A stretch of DNA of 43,822 nt from Candidatus Gallipaludibacter merdavium (GTDB lineage Bacteria; Bacteroidota; Bacteroidia; Bacteroidales; Paludibacteraceae). Positions within the stretch are counted from its first letter, which is position 1. Each line of letters begins with the position of its first letter. Shown here one piece after another: positions 1 through 8,641 of this stretch. Below the pieces are notes generated by a model, which saw only the letters and a list, made by a program, of their open reading frames with translations, had not been told where the DNA came from and ran no database searches. The position numbers were made by a program, and so were the translations under genes. The DNA lies in assembly GCA_017694875.1 (NCBI GenBank), contig JADIMG010000096.1, positions 1 to 43,822 of the forward strand, in the 5' to 3' direction.

Positions 1-320
1 TTTTGGTAAATGTGTTGTTTGTTCCTCGAATTAGTTATATGGCGTCTGCGTGGGCGTCATTCGCCTGCTATTTCGTCATGATGTTAGTATCCTATTTTGT
101 TGGTCAGAAATATATGAAAATACCATACGACCTGCGTTCTATGGGATTGTATACAATTGTGGCATTGGCATTTCTGGCTATTTCATATTATTTCAAGTCG
201 GATAGAATCTGGTTGAATTATACCATTAACACGGTACTCTTGTTGGTTTATTTGGCTATGATAGTGAGGCGTGATTTTCCGCTTCACAATTTGCCGGTGG
301 TAGGAAAATATTTTAAATAG
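1..320 (+). CDS. Polysaccharide/LPS flippase, C-terminal fragment
   Basis: The reading frame is open from the left edge (in phase with base 3) to TAG at 318-320, so only about the last 105 residues are present. They contain three to four hydrophobic segments split by short basic loops (KYMKIPYDLR, VRRDFP) and a short polar tail. This matches the C-terminus of MATE/MVF-type oligosaccharide flippases annotated as lipopolysaccharide biosynthesis proteins in Bacteroidales. Such proteins move lipid-linked sugar units across the inner membrane. The assignment rests on overall pattern, since no catalytic motif lies in this part. The DUF4491 gene follows 7 bases after the stop, so the two are probably co-transcribed. 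Confidence 0.6.
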   Translation, partial: LVNVLFVPRISYMASAWASFACYFVMMLVSYFVGQKYMKIPYDLRSMGLYTIVALAFLAISYYFKSDRIWLNYTINTVLLLVYLAMIVRRDFPLHNLPVVGKYFK

Positions 321-327
321 TTGCTCT

Positions 328-666
328 ATGTTTCTTTCTGTCATGTCCTTGTTGGAAACGCTTCATTATGAAGGGCTCCTGGTAGGAGCTGCTACATTTC
401 TGATAATTGGCTTGTTTCATCCTTTGGTGATTAAGGCTGAATATTATTGGGGGGTGAAAAGTTGGTGGCTGTTTTTCATAGCAGGTCTTCTTACTTTGTG
501 TCTCTCTTTGTGTTTGGATGCCTTGATTGGCTCTATCTTGTTGGGAGTAACTTCTTTTTCTTGTTTTTGGAGCATCTTTGAAGTGTTTGAACAGAAAAAG
601 CGTGTAGAGCGTGGTTGGTTCCCCAAAAATCCTTCCCGAATGAAAAAGGACAATGCCCAACAGTAA
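328..666 (+). CDS. DUF4491 family small membrane protein
   Basis: This 112-residue protein has three predicted membrane helices (about residues 14-32, 44-62 and 66-84) and a basic C-terminal tail. The signature stretches GAATFLIIGLFHPLVIKAEY and FEVFEQKKRVERGWFPKNP match the DUF4491 family, a Bacteroidota inner-membrane protein of unknown role. No catalytic residues are apparent. It lies 7 bases downstream of the flippase fragment. The start could be residue 1 or the internal Met6 (base 343); both keep the conserved core. A 115-codon frame on the opposite strand here is a shadow. Confidence 0.8.
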   Translation: MFLSVMSLLETLHYEGLLVGAATFLIIGLFHPLVIKAEYYWGVKSWWLFFIAGLLTLCLSLCLDALIGSILLGVTSFSCFWSIFEVFEQKKRVERGWFPKNPSRMKKDNAQQ

Positions 667-702
667 TGTTCTCGATGAAATGACGGGCAGTCATGTGTGG
701 CT

Positions 703-734
703 ATTGCCAGAATGGGAACAAATTTCTATTTTTG
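703..734 (+). promoter_or_regulatory. Bacteroidota-type promoter for the dipeptidase operon
   Basis: ATTG at 703-706 (-33-like) and TATTTTTG at 727-734 (-7) are separated by 20 bases. Transcription would start near 741, about 27 bases before the ATG at 768. Confidence 0.6.
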
Positions 735-767
735 TTGCCGTAGTATAAATTCAAAACGACAACAACC

Positions 768-2396
768 ATGAGAAAAAGTTTCATTATCGCTGCTGCCCTG
801 AGTCTATCCGCTATTGGCTCTTCTTGGGCGTGCACTAATTTTCTGGCGGGAAAAAATGCCACCGTCGACGGTTCAACTTTGATTAGTTATGCCGCCGATT
901 CCTATTCATTGTATGGCGTATTGTATCGTTATCCGGCTGCAGCACATGCACCTGGAACCATGCGTCCTGTATATGAATGGGATACGGGCAAATATTTAGG
1001 TGAAATTCCCGAAGCGCCAGAAACCTATTCTGTGATAGGTAATATGAACGAGCATCAGTTGGCGATAGGGGAAACAACTTGGGGTGGACGTCCGGAACTG
1101 GTTGATACAACCGGTTTGATTGACTATGGCAGCTTGATATACATTGCATTGCAACGTTGCAAGACCGCACGCGAGGCTATCCAGTTGATGACCAGTCTTG
1201 TTGCTGAATATGGCTATTACAGCTCTGGTGAATCTTTTTCCATTGCCGACCCCAATGAAGTATGGATTATGGAATTGATAGGAAAAGGTCCGGGTAACAA
1301 GGGAGCTGTATGGGTGGCTGCCCGTATTCCGGATGATTGCGTTTCGGGACATGCCAATCAGGCACGTATTACACAAATCAATTTTGAGGATAAGGAAAAT
1401 TGGATGTATTCGCCTGATGTGATAAGTTTTGCGCGCAAACAAGGGTATTTTAAAGGTAAAGACAAGGATTTCAGCTTTTCAGATACGTACAATCCAATGG
1501 ATTTTAGTAGCTTATGGGTGTGCGAAGCACGTGTATGGAGCTTTTTCCGTCAGGTAAATGCTGAAATGGACAAGTATATCACCTATATTAAGGGTGAGAC
1601 TAAGGAACGTATGCCATTGTGGATTAAACCAGACAAGAAAGTATCGGCACAGGATTTCAAGAATTATATGCGCGATCAATACGAAGGAACGGAGTTGGAT
1701 ATCACACAAGGCATAGGGGCTGGTTCTTTCAATAGCAAAATGCGCCATACTCCGCTCTCTTTTGAATTGGAAGGAGAAACCTACTGGTTTGCCCGTCCAA
1801 CTGCAACCCAACAGACGGGGTTCTCTTTTGTAGCTCAAATGCGTAGCTGGTTACCCAATCCGGTAGGAGGTATCTTGTGGTTTGGTGTTGACGATGCCGC
1901 AACCAATCTGTATGTACCAATGTATTGTGGTATAACTGAGGTGCCAATGTGTTTTAAGGAAGGCAATGGCTCTCTGGTCAAATATTCGTCTACTTCCGCG
2001 TTTTGGACTTACAATGCAGTGGCTAATTTTGCGTATTCCCGATATGGGGATATGTTGAAAGATATCCGCAAGCAGCAAAAGGCGTGGGAAGATTATTTCA
2101 ATGTATTGGTTCCGGCAATAGACAAAGCTGTGGAAGGTATGGATACTGCTGCTGCACGTAATATATTGACCCACTTTTCCTGTGAGCAAGCCGAACAATC
2201 AACTGCAGCATGGAAAAAATTAGGTGAATATCTGTTGGTGAAATATATGGATGGTGTGATTAAAAAAGAGGCTGACGGCAAGTTTGTGACAAATGAAGCG
2301 GGTATAGCCGAGGAGATTATTCGTCCTGGGTATCCTGAAGAATATCTGCGTATAATTGCACCTACCGAGAAGAAAGAAGTGAAATTGGCAAAATAA
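768..2396 (+). CDS. C69 family dipeptidase, exported
   Basis: This 542-residue protein belongs to peptidase family C69 (PepDA-like, Ntn-hydrolase fold). Residues 1-21 form a signal peptide, and cleavage after Ala21 would expose Cys22 in the motif ACTNFLAGK. An N-terminal Cys is the nucleophile in this family, so signal cleavage probably also activates the enzyme. Conserved family stretches follow: YAADSYSLYG, GNMNEHQLAIGETTWGGR and ESFSIADPNEVWIMELIGKG. It should hydrolyse dipeptides in the periplasm or at the cell surface. PepD follows after 7 bases, which makes an exported-plus-cytosolic peptidase pair. The start is set by the promoter at 703-734 and the signal peptide. Confidence 0.92.
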   Translation: MRKSFIIAAALSLSAIGSSWACTNFLAGKNATVDGSTLISYAADSYSLYGVLYRYPAAAHAPGTMRPVYEWDTGKYLGEIPEAPETYSVIGNMNEHQLAIGETTWGGRPELVDTTGLIDYGSLIYIALQRCKTAREAIQLMTSLVAEYGYYSSGESFSIADPNEVWIMELIGKGPGNKGAVWVAARIPDDCVSGHANQARITQINFEDKENWMYSPDVISFARKQGYFKGKDKDFSFSDTYNPMDFSSLWVCEARVWSFFRQVNAEMDKYITYIKGETKERMPLWIKPDKKVSAQDFKNYMRDQYEGTELDITQGIGAGSFNSKMRHTPLSFELEGETYWFARPTATQQTGFSFVAQMRSWLPNPVGGILWFGVDDAATNLYVPMYCGITEVPMCFKEGNGSLVKYSSTSAFWTYNAVANFAYSRYGDMLKDIRKQQKAWEDYFNVLVPAIDKAVEGMDTAAARNILTHFSCEQAEQSTAAWKKLGEYLLVKYMDGVIKKEADGKFVTNEAGIAEEIIRPGYPEEYLRIIAPTEKKEVKLAK

Positions 2397-2403
2397 AAAA
2401 TAG

Positions 2404-3849
2404 ATGACAATGAAAAATTTGGAACCAAGAGCGGTATTCGAGCAGTTTGAACCGATTACCCAAATTCCGCGTCCCTCTAAAAAAGAGGAGAAAATAATGG
2501 AGTATTTGCGTCAATTTGCAGCAAAGCACAATCTGGCCTGCAAAACGGACGAAGCGAATAATGTAGTGATAAGCAAACCAGCTACGCCGGGCTATGAAAA
2601 TAAACCAGGGGTTGTGTTGCAGGCACATACTGATATGGTATGTGAGAAGAATGCCGATGTAAACCATAACTTCTTGACCGATCCGATTGAAACATACGTG
2701 GATGGTGATTGGTTGAAAGCAAAGGGCACTACACTGGGGGCCGATAATGGTATTGGTATGGCTATGGCATTGGCAGTATTGGCTGCAAATGATTTGAAGC
2801 ATCCTGCGGTAGATTGTCTGTTCACGGTGGATGAAGAAACTGGATTGACGGGTGCTTTTGCATTGAAAGACGGCTTCTTCAGTGGAACACGTCTGATTAA
2901 TTTGGACTCTGAAGATGATGGAGAAATATTTATTGGATGTGCCGGTGGCATCGATACTTTGGCAAAATTCAAAATGGAACAGGAAGCGGCTCCTGAAGGC
3001 TATTTCAGTGCTCGCATCAAGGTGAGTGGATTGCTTGGCGGTCACTCTGGCGATGATATTGAGAAGGGACGCGGCAATGCCAATAAAATATTGGTGCGCT
3101 ACTTGTGGAAAGTAAACAAGGCTACCGATTTACGCATAGCCATGATGGATGGTGGCAATTTGCGTAATGCCATTGCACGTGAAGCGTGGGCGGTGGTTTG
3201 TGTGCCCATGGGCTACAAGGAAACCTTGCGCGTGGAACTGAACCACTTTGCGGCAGAAGTGGAAAATGAATTGGCTTTGACTGACAAGGGAGTGACCTTG
3301 TCGCTTGAAACGGAAGAAATGCCAAAGACAGTCTTTACGAAGGCTTTTGCAAACCGAGTGTTGCAGGCTTTGTATGCTTGTCCCCACGGCGTATTTGCCA
3401 TGAGCCGCACAATGCCGGGATTGGTGGAAACATCTACCAATATGGCTTCTGTGAAAATGGAAGGTGAATATCTGGTGGTGAATACAAGCCAACGCAGTTC
3501 CATTGAATCATCGAAATATGATATTATGAACAAAGTGGAGGCTGTCTTCTTATTGGCAGGGGCAGAAGTAAGTCACGGTGATGGCTATCCGGGATGGCAG
3601 CCGAATGTAAATTCTGCATTGCTGAAGGTGGCACAGAAAACTTTTGTGACTGTAGCAGGAAAAGAACCGAAGGTGCGTGCTATCCATGCCGGATTGGAAT
3701 GCGGCTTGTTCTTGAAAAAATATCCACATTTGGATATGATTTCCATTGGTCCGTCTATGACAGGAGTACATTCTCCCAACGAACAGTTAAGCATCAGCTC
3801 TACAGCCCGTTGCTGGGAATGGCTGAAGGCAATTTTGGCTGAGCTGTAA
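2404..3849 (+). CDS. pepD: Aminoacyl-histidine dipeptidase (Xaa-His dipeptidase, M20C)
   Basis: The protein has 481 residues, the normal length for PepD. Two-zinc peptidase landmarks are in order: His75 and Asp77 (AHTDMV), the bridging Asp114 (GADNGIG), Glu144-Glu145 (DEETGLTGA), Asp168 (NLDSED) and a late His in GVHSPNE. The lid domain contains GGHSGDDI. It is cytosolic, with no signal peptide, and splits Xaa-His and other dipeptides into amino acids. It is co-transcribed with the C69 dipeptidase 7 bases upstream. Translation may start at 2404 or at the second ATG (2410). A strong terminator follows at 3875. Confidence 0.93.
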   Translation: MTMKNLEPRAVFEQFEPITQIPRPSKKEEKIMEYLRQFAAKHNLACKTDEANNVVISKPATPGYENKPGVVLQAHTDMVCEKNADVNHNFLTDPIETYVDGDWLKAKGTTLGADNGIGMAMALAVLAANDLKHPAVDCLFTVDEETGLTGAFALKDGFFSGTRLINLDSEDDGEIFIGCAGGIDTLAKFKMEQEAAPEGYFSARIKVSGLLGGHSGDDIEKGRGNANKILVRYLWKVNKATDLRIAMMDGGNLRNAIAREAWAVVCVPMGYKETLRVELNHFAAEVENELALTDKGVTLSLETEEMPKTVFTKAFANRVLQALYACPHGVFAMSRTMPGLVETSTNMASVKMEGEYLVVNTSQRSSIESSKYDIMNKVEAVFLLAGAEVSHGDGYPGWQPNVNSALLKVAQKTFVTVAGKEPKVRAIHAGLECGLFLKKYPHLDMISIGPSMTGVHSPNEQLSISSTARCWEWLKAILAEL

Positions 3850-3874
3850 AAATAGATTGACTTTACAATGATAA

Positions 3875-3915
3875 AGAACGGGATGTATCTCTGCGATATA
3901 TCCCGTTCTGTTTTT
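3875..3915 (+). terminator. Intrinsic terminator after pepD
   Basis: The arms 3875-3889 and 3895-3909 pair over 15 bp (core AGAACGGGAT with ATCCCGTTCT, one G-T pair) around a 5-base loop. TTTTT follows at 3911-3915. Confidence 0.9.
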
Positions 3916-4069
3916 CAACTTGTAAAGATGGAAATGTCTTTCCGTGTTGAATAAAGCAGAAAATATATCTACTCATGTGGTTTGCTGTGGGGTGCGGAAT
4001 GAAATGTATCTTCTTTATTTTGTTGGTCTTGGCTTTGTTGATGTAAGGAGTGATTTGAGTTTAACAGTT

Positions 4070-4100
4070 TTTGTGCATTGCAAAATAATATGTACCTTTG
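4070..4100 (+). promoter_or_regulatory. Promoter of the HD / lipid A cluster
   Basis: TTTG at 4070-4073 and TACCTTTG at 4093-4100 are 19 bases apart. The predicted transcription start (~4107) lies downstream of the in-frame codon at 4078, so the gene must start at ATG 4120. Confidence 0.75.
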
Positions 4101-4119
4101 TGCACTTTTACCCGGCTGT

Positions 4120-5340
4120 ATGGCAACGAAAAAGAAAATCATTAATGATCCGGTTTTCGGGTTTATCAATATATCGGGACACGGAGTGCTCGACATGCTA
4201 CAGCATCCTTATGTGCAACGTTTGACGCGGATAAGGCAATTGGGACTTTCTTCCTTTGTCTATCCAGGTGCGGTACATACCCGTTTTTTGCATTCGATTG
4301 GTGCCATGCATCTGATGGTGGAGGCGATAACGCAGTTGCGCATGCAAGGTTTGGAGATAAGCCGTGAAGATGGTGAAGCTGCACAGTTGGCCATTTTGCT
4401 GCACGACATTGGGCATGGACCGTTTTCACATGTATTGGAACATACTTTGGTGTGTGGAATTGGTCATGAAGAACTGTCTTTGCTCATGATGGAAAGGATA
4501 AATGCTGATACGCATGGGCAGTTGGACCGTGCAATAAGTATATTTAAAAACACGCATCCCCAGTGCTTCTTGCATCAGTTGGTGTCCAGCCAGTTGGATA
4601 TGGACCGCTTGGATTATTTGTGTCGTGACAGCTTTTTTTGTGGCGTAAATGAAGGTACGGTTGCTTCGGCACGCATAATCAAAATGTTGAATGTGGTGGA
4701 TGACCGCTTGGTGATAGAGGCCAAAGGTATCTATTCCATAGAAAAGTTTTTGGTGGCAAGGCGTTTGATGTATTGGCAGGTCTATCTGCACAAAACTTCG
4801 GTGGCAGCAGAGCAGATGCTGATTAAAATATTGCAGCGGGCTCAGGAACTTGCAAGACGGGGAGAAGAGTTGTTTGCATCACCCGCATTGCGGTTCTTTT
4901 TGTATAAACGGGTAAATAAAGAGGATTTTGCTGACCCGCATACGTTGGATATGTATGCAGCTCTGGATGATTCGGATATATGGACTGCCATTAAGGTTTG
5001 GGCGGAACATGATGATAAGGTACTTTCTCTTTTATGCAAGGCCTTTGTCAACAGAAGGCTGTTTAAGGTGAAGGTGCTGACTGATAGTGTACCAGAGAGT
5101 GAATCTGAACGACTGAAAGAACAGTACAAGGGGGCATTGGGCTTGTCGGACGAAGAAACAAACTTTTTCTGGGGCGTGCAGACGGTGTCAACCGATACAT
5201 ATAATGCAACTGATGACCGTATCAACATCCTCTATAACGATGGAACGATAAAGGATATAGCGGACGCCTCTGACATGTTGAACATTCAGGTATTGACCAA
5301 AAAGGTGGAGAAACATTTTCTCTATTATACACAATTATAA
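4120..5340 (+). CDS. HD domain phosphohydrolase (dGTPase/SAMHD1-like)
   Basis: From ATG 4120 the protein has 406 residues. It carries the HD-superfamily motifs: His53 in HTRFLHSIG, the His95-Asp96 doublet in LLHDIGHGPFSH, and a later Asp in LDMDRLDYLCRDS. This pattern matches the dNTPase/SAMHD1-like branch, which are metal-dependent phosphohydrolases probably acting on nucleotides. The true substrate is unknown. The frame extends upstream to 4078, but the promoter at 4070-4100 places transcription start after that codon. lpxD follows 17 bases after the stop, so this gene leads the lipid A cluster. The meaning of that neighbourhood is not established. Confidence 0.85.
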   Translation: MATKKKIINDPVFGFINISGHGVLDMLQHPYVQRLTRIRQLGLSSFVYPGAVHTRFLHSIGAMHLMVEAITQLRMQGLEISREDGEAAQLAILLHDIGHGPFSHVLEHTLVCGIGHEELSLLMMERINADTHGQLDRAISIFKNTHPQCFLHQLVSSQLDMDRLDYLCRDSFFCGVNEGTVASARIIKMLNVVDDRLVIEAKGIYSIEKFLVARRLMYWQVYLHKTSVAAEQMLIKILQRAQELARRGEELFASPALRFFLYKRVNKEDFADPHTLDMYAALDDSDIWTAIKVWAEHDDKVLSLLCKAFVNRRLFKVKVLTDSVPESESERLKEQYKGALGLSDEETNFFWGVQTVSTDTYNATDDRINILYNDGTIKDIADASDMLNIQVLTKKVEKHFLYYTQL

Positions 5341-5357
5341 CGTATAAAGAATAAAGT

Positions 5358-6407
5358 ATGGAATTTACAGCGCAACAGATAGCCGATTTCCTGCAAGGTA
5401 CAGTAGAAGGCGATGCAGAAGTAAAGGTAAGCGACGTTTCTAAAATAGAAGAAGGACGGCCTGGAACATTGAGCTTCTTGTCAAATCCCAAATATACACA
5501 CTATATTTATGATACAAATGCAAGTATAGTGTTGGTAAACAATAGTTTTGTGGCGGAACATCCTGTAAGGGCAACTTTGATTAGGGTGGAAAATGCGTAT
5601 GACAGCTTGGCAAGATTACTGCAATTGGCAGAGTCAGTCAAACCTAAAAAACAAGGTGTTTCTCCGTTGGCATATGTGGCTGAAAGTGCGAAGCTGGGTG
5701 AAAATGTATATGTGGGGCCGTTCGCATATGTCGGCGAACAGGTTGTGATTGGCAAGAATACGCAAATATATCCCCATACTTTTATTGACGACAATACCCG
5801 GATAGGTGATGACTGTTTGATTAAGGCCGGTGTGAAGATTGGTGACCGTACTGTTATTGGCAACCGATGCATCTTGCAACATGGTGTTGTGCTGGGCTCT
5901 GATGGCTTTGGATTTGCACCACAGGCCGATGGCAAATACGATAAATTGCCGCAAGTGGGTAATGTGGTGATAGAAGACGATGTGGAAATACAGGCCAATA
6001 CGGTAGTTGACCGTGCCACCATGGGAAGTACGGTGATACGCCGTGGTGTGAAATTGGATAATCTCATTCAGATTGCACATAATGTGGAGATTGGTGAGGA
6101 TACGGTAATGGCTTCCCAAAGTGGTGTTGCCGGTTCTACCAAAATAGGAAAAAGATGTATTGTTGCTGGGCAGGTAGGCTTTGCAGGGCATATTTCTGTG
6201 GCCGATGGAAGCATTTTTGGCGCCCAAACAGGCATTCCGAACACGATAAAGAATCCTGGAGGTGTATATCAGGGCTATCCGGCTATTCCTGTGAACATTT
6301 TCCGCCGTGCTTCAGTTGTATATAAGAATCTGCCGGATTTGCAGCATACAATTACAGATTTGCAACGTAAAGTAGCTGCTTTGGAAAAACAATTGGAAAA
6401 TAAATAA
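5358..6407 (+). CDS. lpxD: UDP-3-O-acylglucosamine N-acyltransferase
   Basis: The protein has 349 residues, typical for LpxD. The N-terminal domain (about 1-100) includes [14 protein letters not shown], the uridine-binding part. It is followed by hexapeptide repeats forming a left-handed beta-helix (about 100-315) with the family motif [15 protein letters not shown] holding the catalytic His. A C-terminal helix ([13 protein letters not shown]) completes the trimer. LpxD adds the N-linked hydroxyacyl chain from acyl-ACP in the third step of lipid A synthesis. It lies between the HD gene and lpxC-fabZ with gaps of 17 bases each. Confidence 0.96.
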   Translation: MEFTAQQIADFLQGTVEGDAEVKVSDVSKIEEGRPGTLSFLSNPKYTHYIYDTNASIVLVNNSFVAEHPVRATLIRVENAYDSLARLLQLAESVKPKKQGVSPLAYVAESAKLGENVYVGPFAYVGEQVVIGKNTQIYPHTFIDDNTRIGDDCLIKAGVKIGDRTVIGNRCILQHGVVLGSDGFGFAPQADGKYDKLPQVGNVVIEDDVEIQANTVVDRATMGSTVIRRGVKLDNLIQIAHNVEIGEDTVMASQSGVAGSTKIGKRCIVAGQVGFAGHISVADGSIFGAQTGIPNTIKNPGGVYQGYPAIPVNIFRRASVVYKNLPDLQHTITDLQRKVAALEKQLENK

Positions 6408-6424
6408 CGCTAAAATAGATAGAT

Positions 6425-7801
6425 ATGAAACAGCAAACATTGGCGAATTCTTTTACGCTGGAAGGAAAAGGACTGCATACGGGTTTGAATATCCGTTTGA
6501 CTTTCTTGCCTGCAGCTGAAAATACAGGTATCTGTATTAGACGTGTCGATTTGCCGGGACAACCGTGCTATGAAGCTACATCCGATTTGGTTAGCTCTAC
6601 ACAGCGTGGAACTGTGTTGGAAAAAGGGGAATGGAAAATAAGTACGATTGAGCATGCAATGGCTGCGCTCTCGGCTGCGGATATTGACAACTGCTTGATT
6701 GAGGTTAATGCACCAGAATTTCCAATAATGGATGGCAGTGCACGGCCCTTTATACAGGCGATAGCGGAAGCAGGTGTGGTGCAACAGAAAGAAGACCGCG
6801 AAATGTTTGTGGTTCGCAAACGTATTGAATATGTCTCTACCGATGGAAAGTCGAAGATTGTGCTGTTGCCGGACGACCATTTCAGTGTAGATGTACATGT
6901 GGATTATCCTTCACCCATTTTGAGCAACCAATATGCTTCTCTGGAACATAAGGAAGATTTCTCTACGGAAATAGCTGATGCGCGTACCTTTGTTTTTGTA
7001 CGTGAAATTGAACCCTTGTTGCAGGCCAATCTGATAAAGGGGGGTGATTTGCAGAATGCATTGGTGATTTATGACAAGCCGTTGTCACAGGAACAGATTG
7101 ACCATATTGCGTCGGAAATGCATCAACCAACGGTTTCTGCCGATAAATTGGGTTATTTGAGCCCGTTGAAGTTTGACAATGAACCGGCTCGTCACAAACT
7201 GTTGGATGTAATGGGTGACCTGATGTTGATTGGTAAACAGATTCAAGGAAAAGTGATTGCATCCTGTCCTGGTCATCATACCAATACCGAATTTGCAAAG
7301 ACGCTTCGTAAGCAAATCAAGCACCAGGAAGTGCAGGCTCCTGTATACGATGACAGTGTTCCGCCTATTTATGATATTAACCAGATTCGCAGACTGTTGC
7401 CCCACCGCTATCCTTTCTTGTTGGTGGATAAGATTGTGTCTATTTCAGATAAGGTGATTGTAGGTGTGAAGAACGTGACAACCAATGAACCGTTTTTCCA
7501 GGGACATTTTCCGCAAGAACCGGTTATGCCGGGTGTTCTGTTGGTAGAGGCCATGGCGCAAACGGCTGGCATATTGGTGTTGCATGACAAAGAGGATGCA
7601 GAACGTTACAGTACTTATTTCCTGAAAATAGACAATGTGAAGTTCAGACACAAAGTAGTTCCTGGCGATACGTTGGTGTTCCGTCTGGAATTCATGTCGG
7701 AGGTAAGACGTGGATTGGCCAATGTGAAAGGTTATTGCTTCGTAGGAGGTAAAATCACAACAGAAGCAGAGTTTGTAGCTCAAATAGTTAAGAACAAATA
7801 A
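6425..7801 (+). CDS. lpxC-fabZ: Bifunctional LpxC deacetylase / FabZ dehydratase
   Basis: One 458-residue chain fuses two enzymes. The LpxC part (about 1-305) has the zinc ligands His77 (IEHAMAAL), His257 and Asp261 (HKLLDVMGDLMLIG), plus the catalytic-type His in CPGHHTNTEF. It deacetylates UDP-3-O-acyl-GlcNAc, the committed step of lipid A synthesis. The FabZ part (about 318-458) has RRLLPHRYPFLLVDKI, the active-site His361 in GHFPQEPVMPG and Glu375. It dehydrates 3-hydroxyacyl-ACP for fatty acid elongation. Both enzymes compete for the hydroxyacyl-ACP branch point, and the fusion is characteristic of Bacteroidota. No frameshift is seen at the joint near residues 300-318. Confidence 0.97.
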   Translation: MKQQTLANSFTLEGKGLHTGLNIRLTFLPAAENTGICIRRVDLPGQPCYEATSDLVSSTQRGTVLEKGEWKISTIEHAMAALSAADIDNCLIEVNAPEFPIMDGSARPFIQAIAEAGVVQQKEDREMFVVRKRIEYVSTDGKSKIVLLPDDHFSVDVHVDYPSPILSNQYASLEHKEDFSTEIADARTFVFVREIEPLLQANLIKGGDLQNALVIYDKPLSQEQIDHIASEMHQPTVSADKLGYLSPLKFDNEPARHKLLDVMGDLMLIGKQIQGKVIASCPGHHTNTEFAKTLRKQIKHQEVQAPVYDDSVPPIYDINQIRRLLPHRYPFLLVDKIVSISDKVIVGVKNVTTNEPFFQGHFPQEPVMPGVLLVEAMAQTAGILVLHDKEDAERYSTYFLKIDNVKFRHKVVPGDTLVFRLEFMSEVRRGLANVKGYCFVGGKITTEAEFVAQIVKNK

Positions 7802-7839
7802 TAATGCATCATATCAATAAAGGACAAAAACAATAACTT

Positions 7840-8619
7840 ATGAAACAACCTCTAGCATACATACATCCGGATGCAAAAATAGCACCGACGGTGGTAATTG
7901 AACCTTTTGTTAGTATTGATAAAAATGTGGAGATTGGTGAAGGCACACGCATTGGGTCAAATGTGACCATCATGGAAGGGGTGCGCATTGGTAAAAACTG
8001 TACCATTTTTCCTGGTGCTGTAATTGGAGCTATACCTCAAGACTTGAAATTCAAGGGAGAGGATACTTTGGTAATAATCGGCGATGATACAACCATCCGT
8101 GAATGCGTAACCATACACCGTGGCACAGCTTCAAAAGGTAGGACTGTTGTCGGTAACAATTGCTTGATTATGGCCTATTGCCATGTGGCTCACGATTGTG
8201 TGGTGGGCAATCATGTGATCATGTCCAATGCAACACAATTGGCTGGAGAAGTGGTGATTGATGATTATGCAGTAATTGGTGGAGGTTCGTTGGTTCATCA
8301 GTTTACCCGTATCGGTGCCCATGCTATGCTGCAAGGGGGATCCCGGGTTACAAAGGATGTGCCACCTTATGTAAAGGCAGGACGTGATCCGTTGTCTTAT
8401 GCGGGGGTAAATTCTATCGGTTTGCGCCGTCGTGGATTTACCAATGAGCAAATCAGAGACATACAGGAGATATATCGCTATATCTATCAGATGGGTATGA
8501 ATACTACACATGCCATTGAAAGAGTGGAGGCCGAATTGCCGACCAGCAAGGAAAGGGATGAGATAATATTGTTTGTTCGCAATAGCCCACGTGGTATTAT
8601 CAAGGGTTATTTTGATTAA
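7840..8619 (+). CDS. lpxA: UDP-N-acetylglucosamine acyltransferase
   Basis: The protein has 259 residues, the usual LpxA length. The first 190 or so residues are hexapeptide repeats with family landmarks: IGAIPQDLKF, IRECVTIHRGT, and MAYCHVAHDCVVGNHV containing the catalytic His. A helical C-terminal domain follows (GLRRRGFTNEQIRDIQEIYR). LpxA transfers the 3-hydroxyacyl chain to the 3-OH of UDP-GlcNAc, the first lipid A step. It lies 38 bases after lpxC-fabZ and 22 bases before glnS. Confidence 0.97.
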   Translation: MKQPLAYIHPDAKIAPTVVIEPFVSIDKNVEIGEGTRIGSNVTIMEGVRIGKNCTIFPGAVIGAIPQDLKFKGEDTLVIIGDDTTIRECVTIHRGTASKGRTVVGNNCLIMAYCHVAHDCVVGNHVIMSNATQLAGEVVIDDYAVIGGGSLVHQFTRIGAHAMLQGGSRVTKDVPPYVKAGRDPLSYAGVNSIGLRRRGFTNEQIRDIQEIYRYIYQMGMNTTHAIERVEAELPTSKERDEIILFVRNSPRGIIKGYFD

Positions 8620-8641
8620 AATAGATCAAGTTTGATAAGGT

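Noticed and set aside
2362-3045. A 227-codon minus-strand frame opposite pepD
   Set aside because: Shadow of the codon pattern of pepD; no domain in the product.
3944-4225. A 93-codon plus-strand frame between pepD and the HD gene
   Set aside because: It spans the HD promoter and runs into the HD gene in another frame; the product has no domain.
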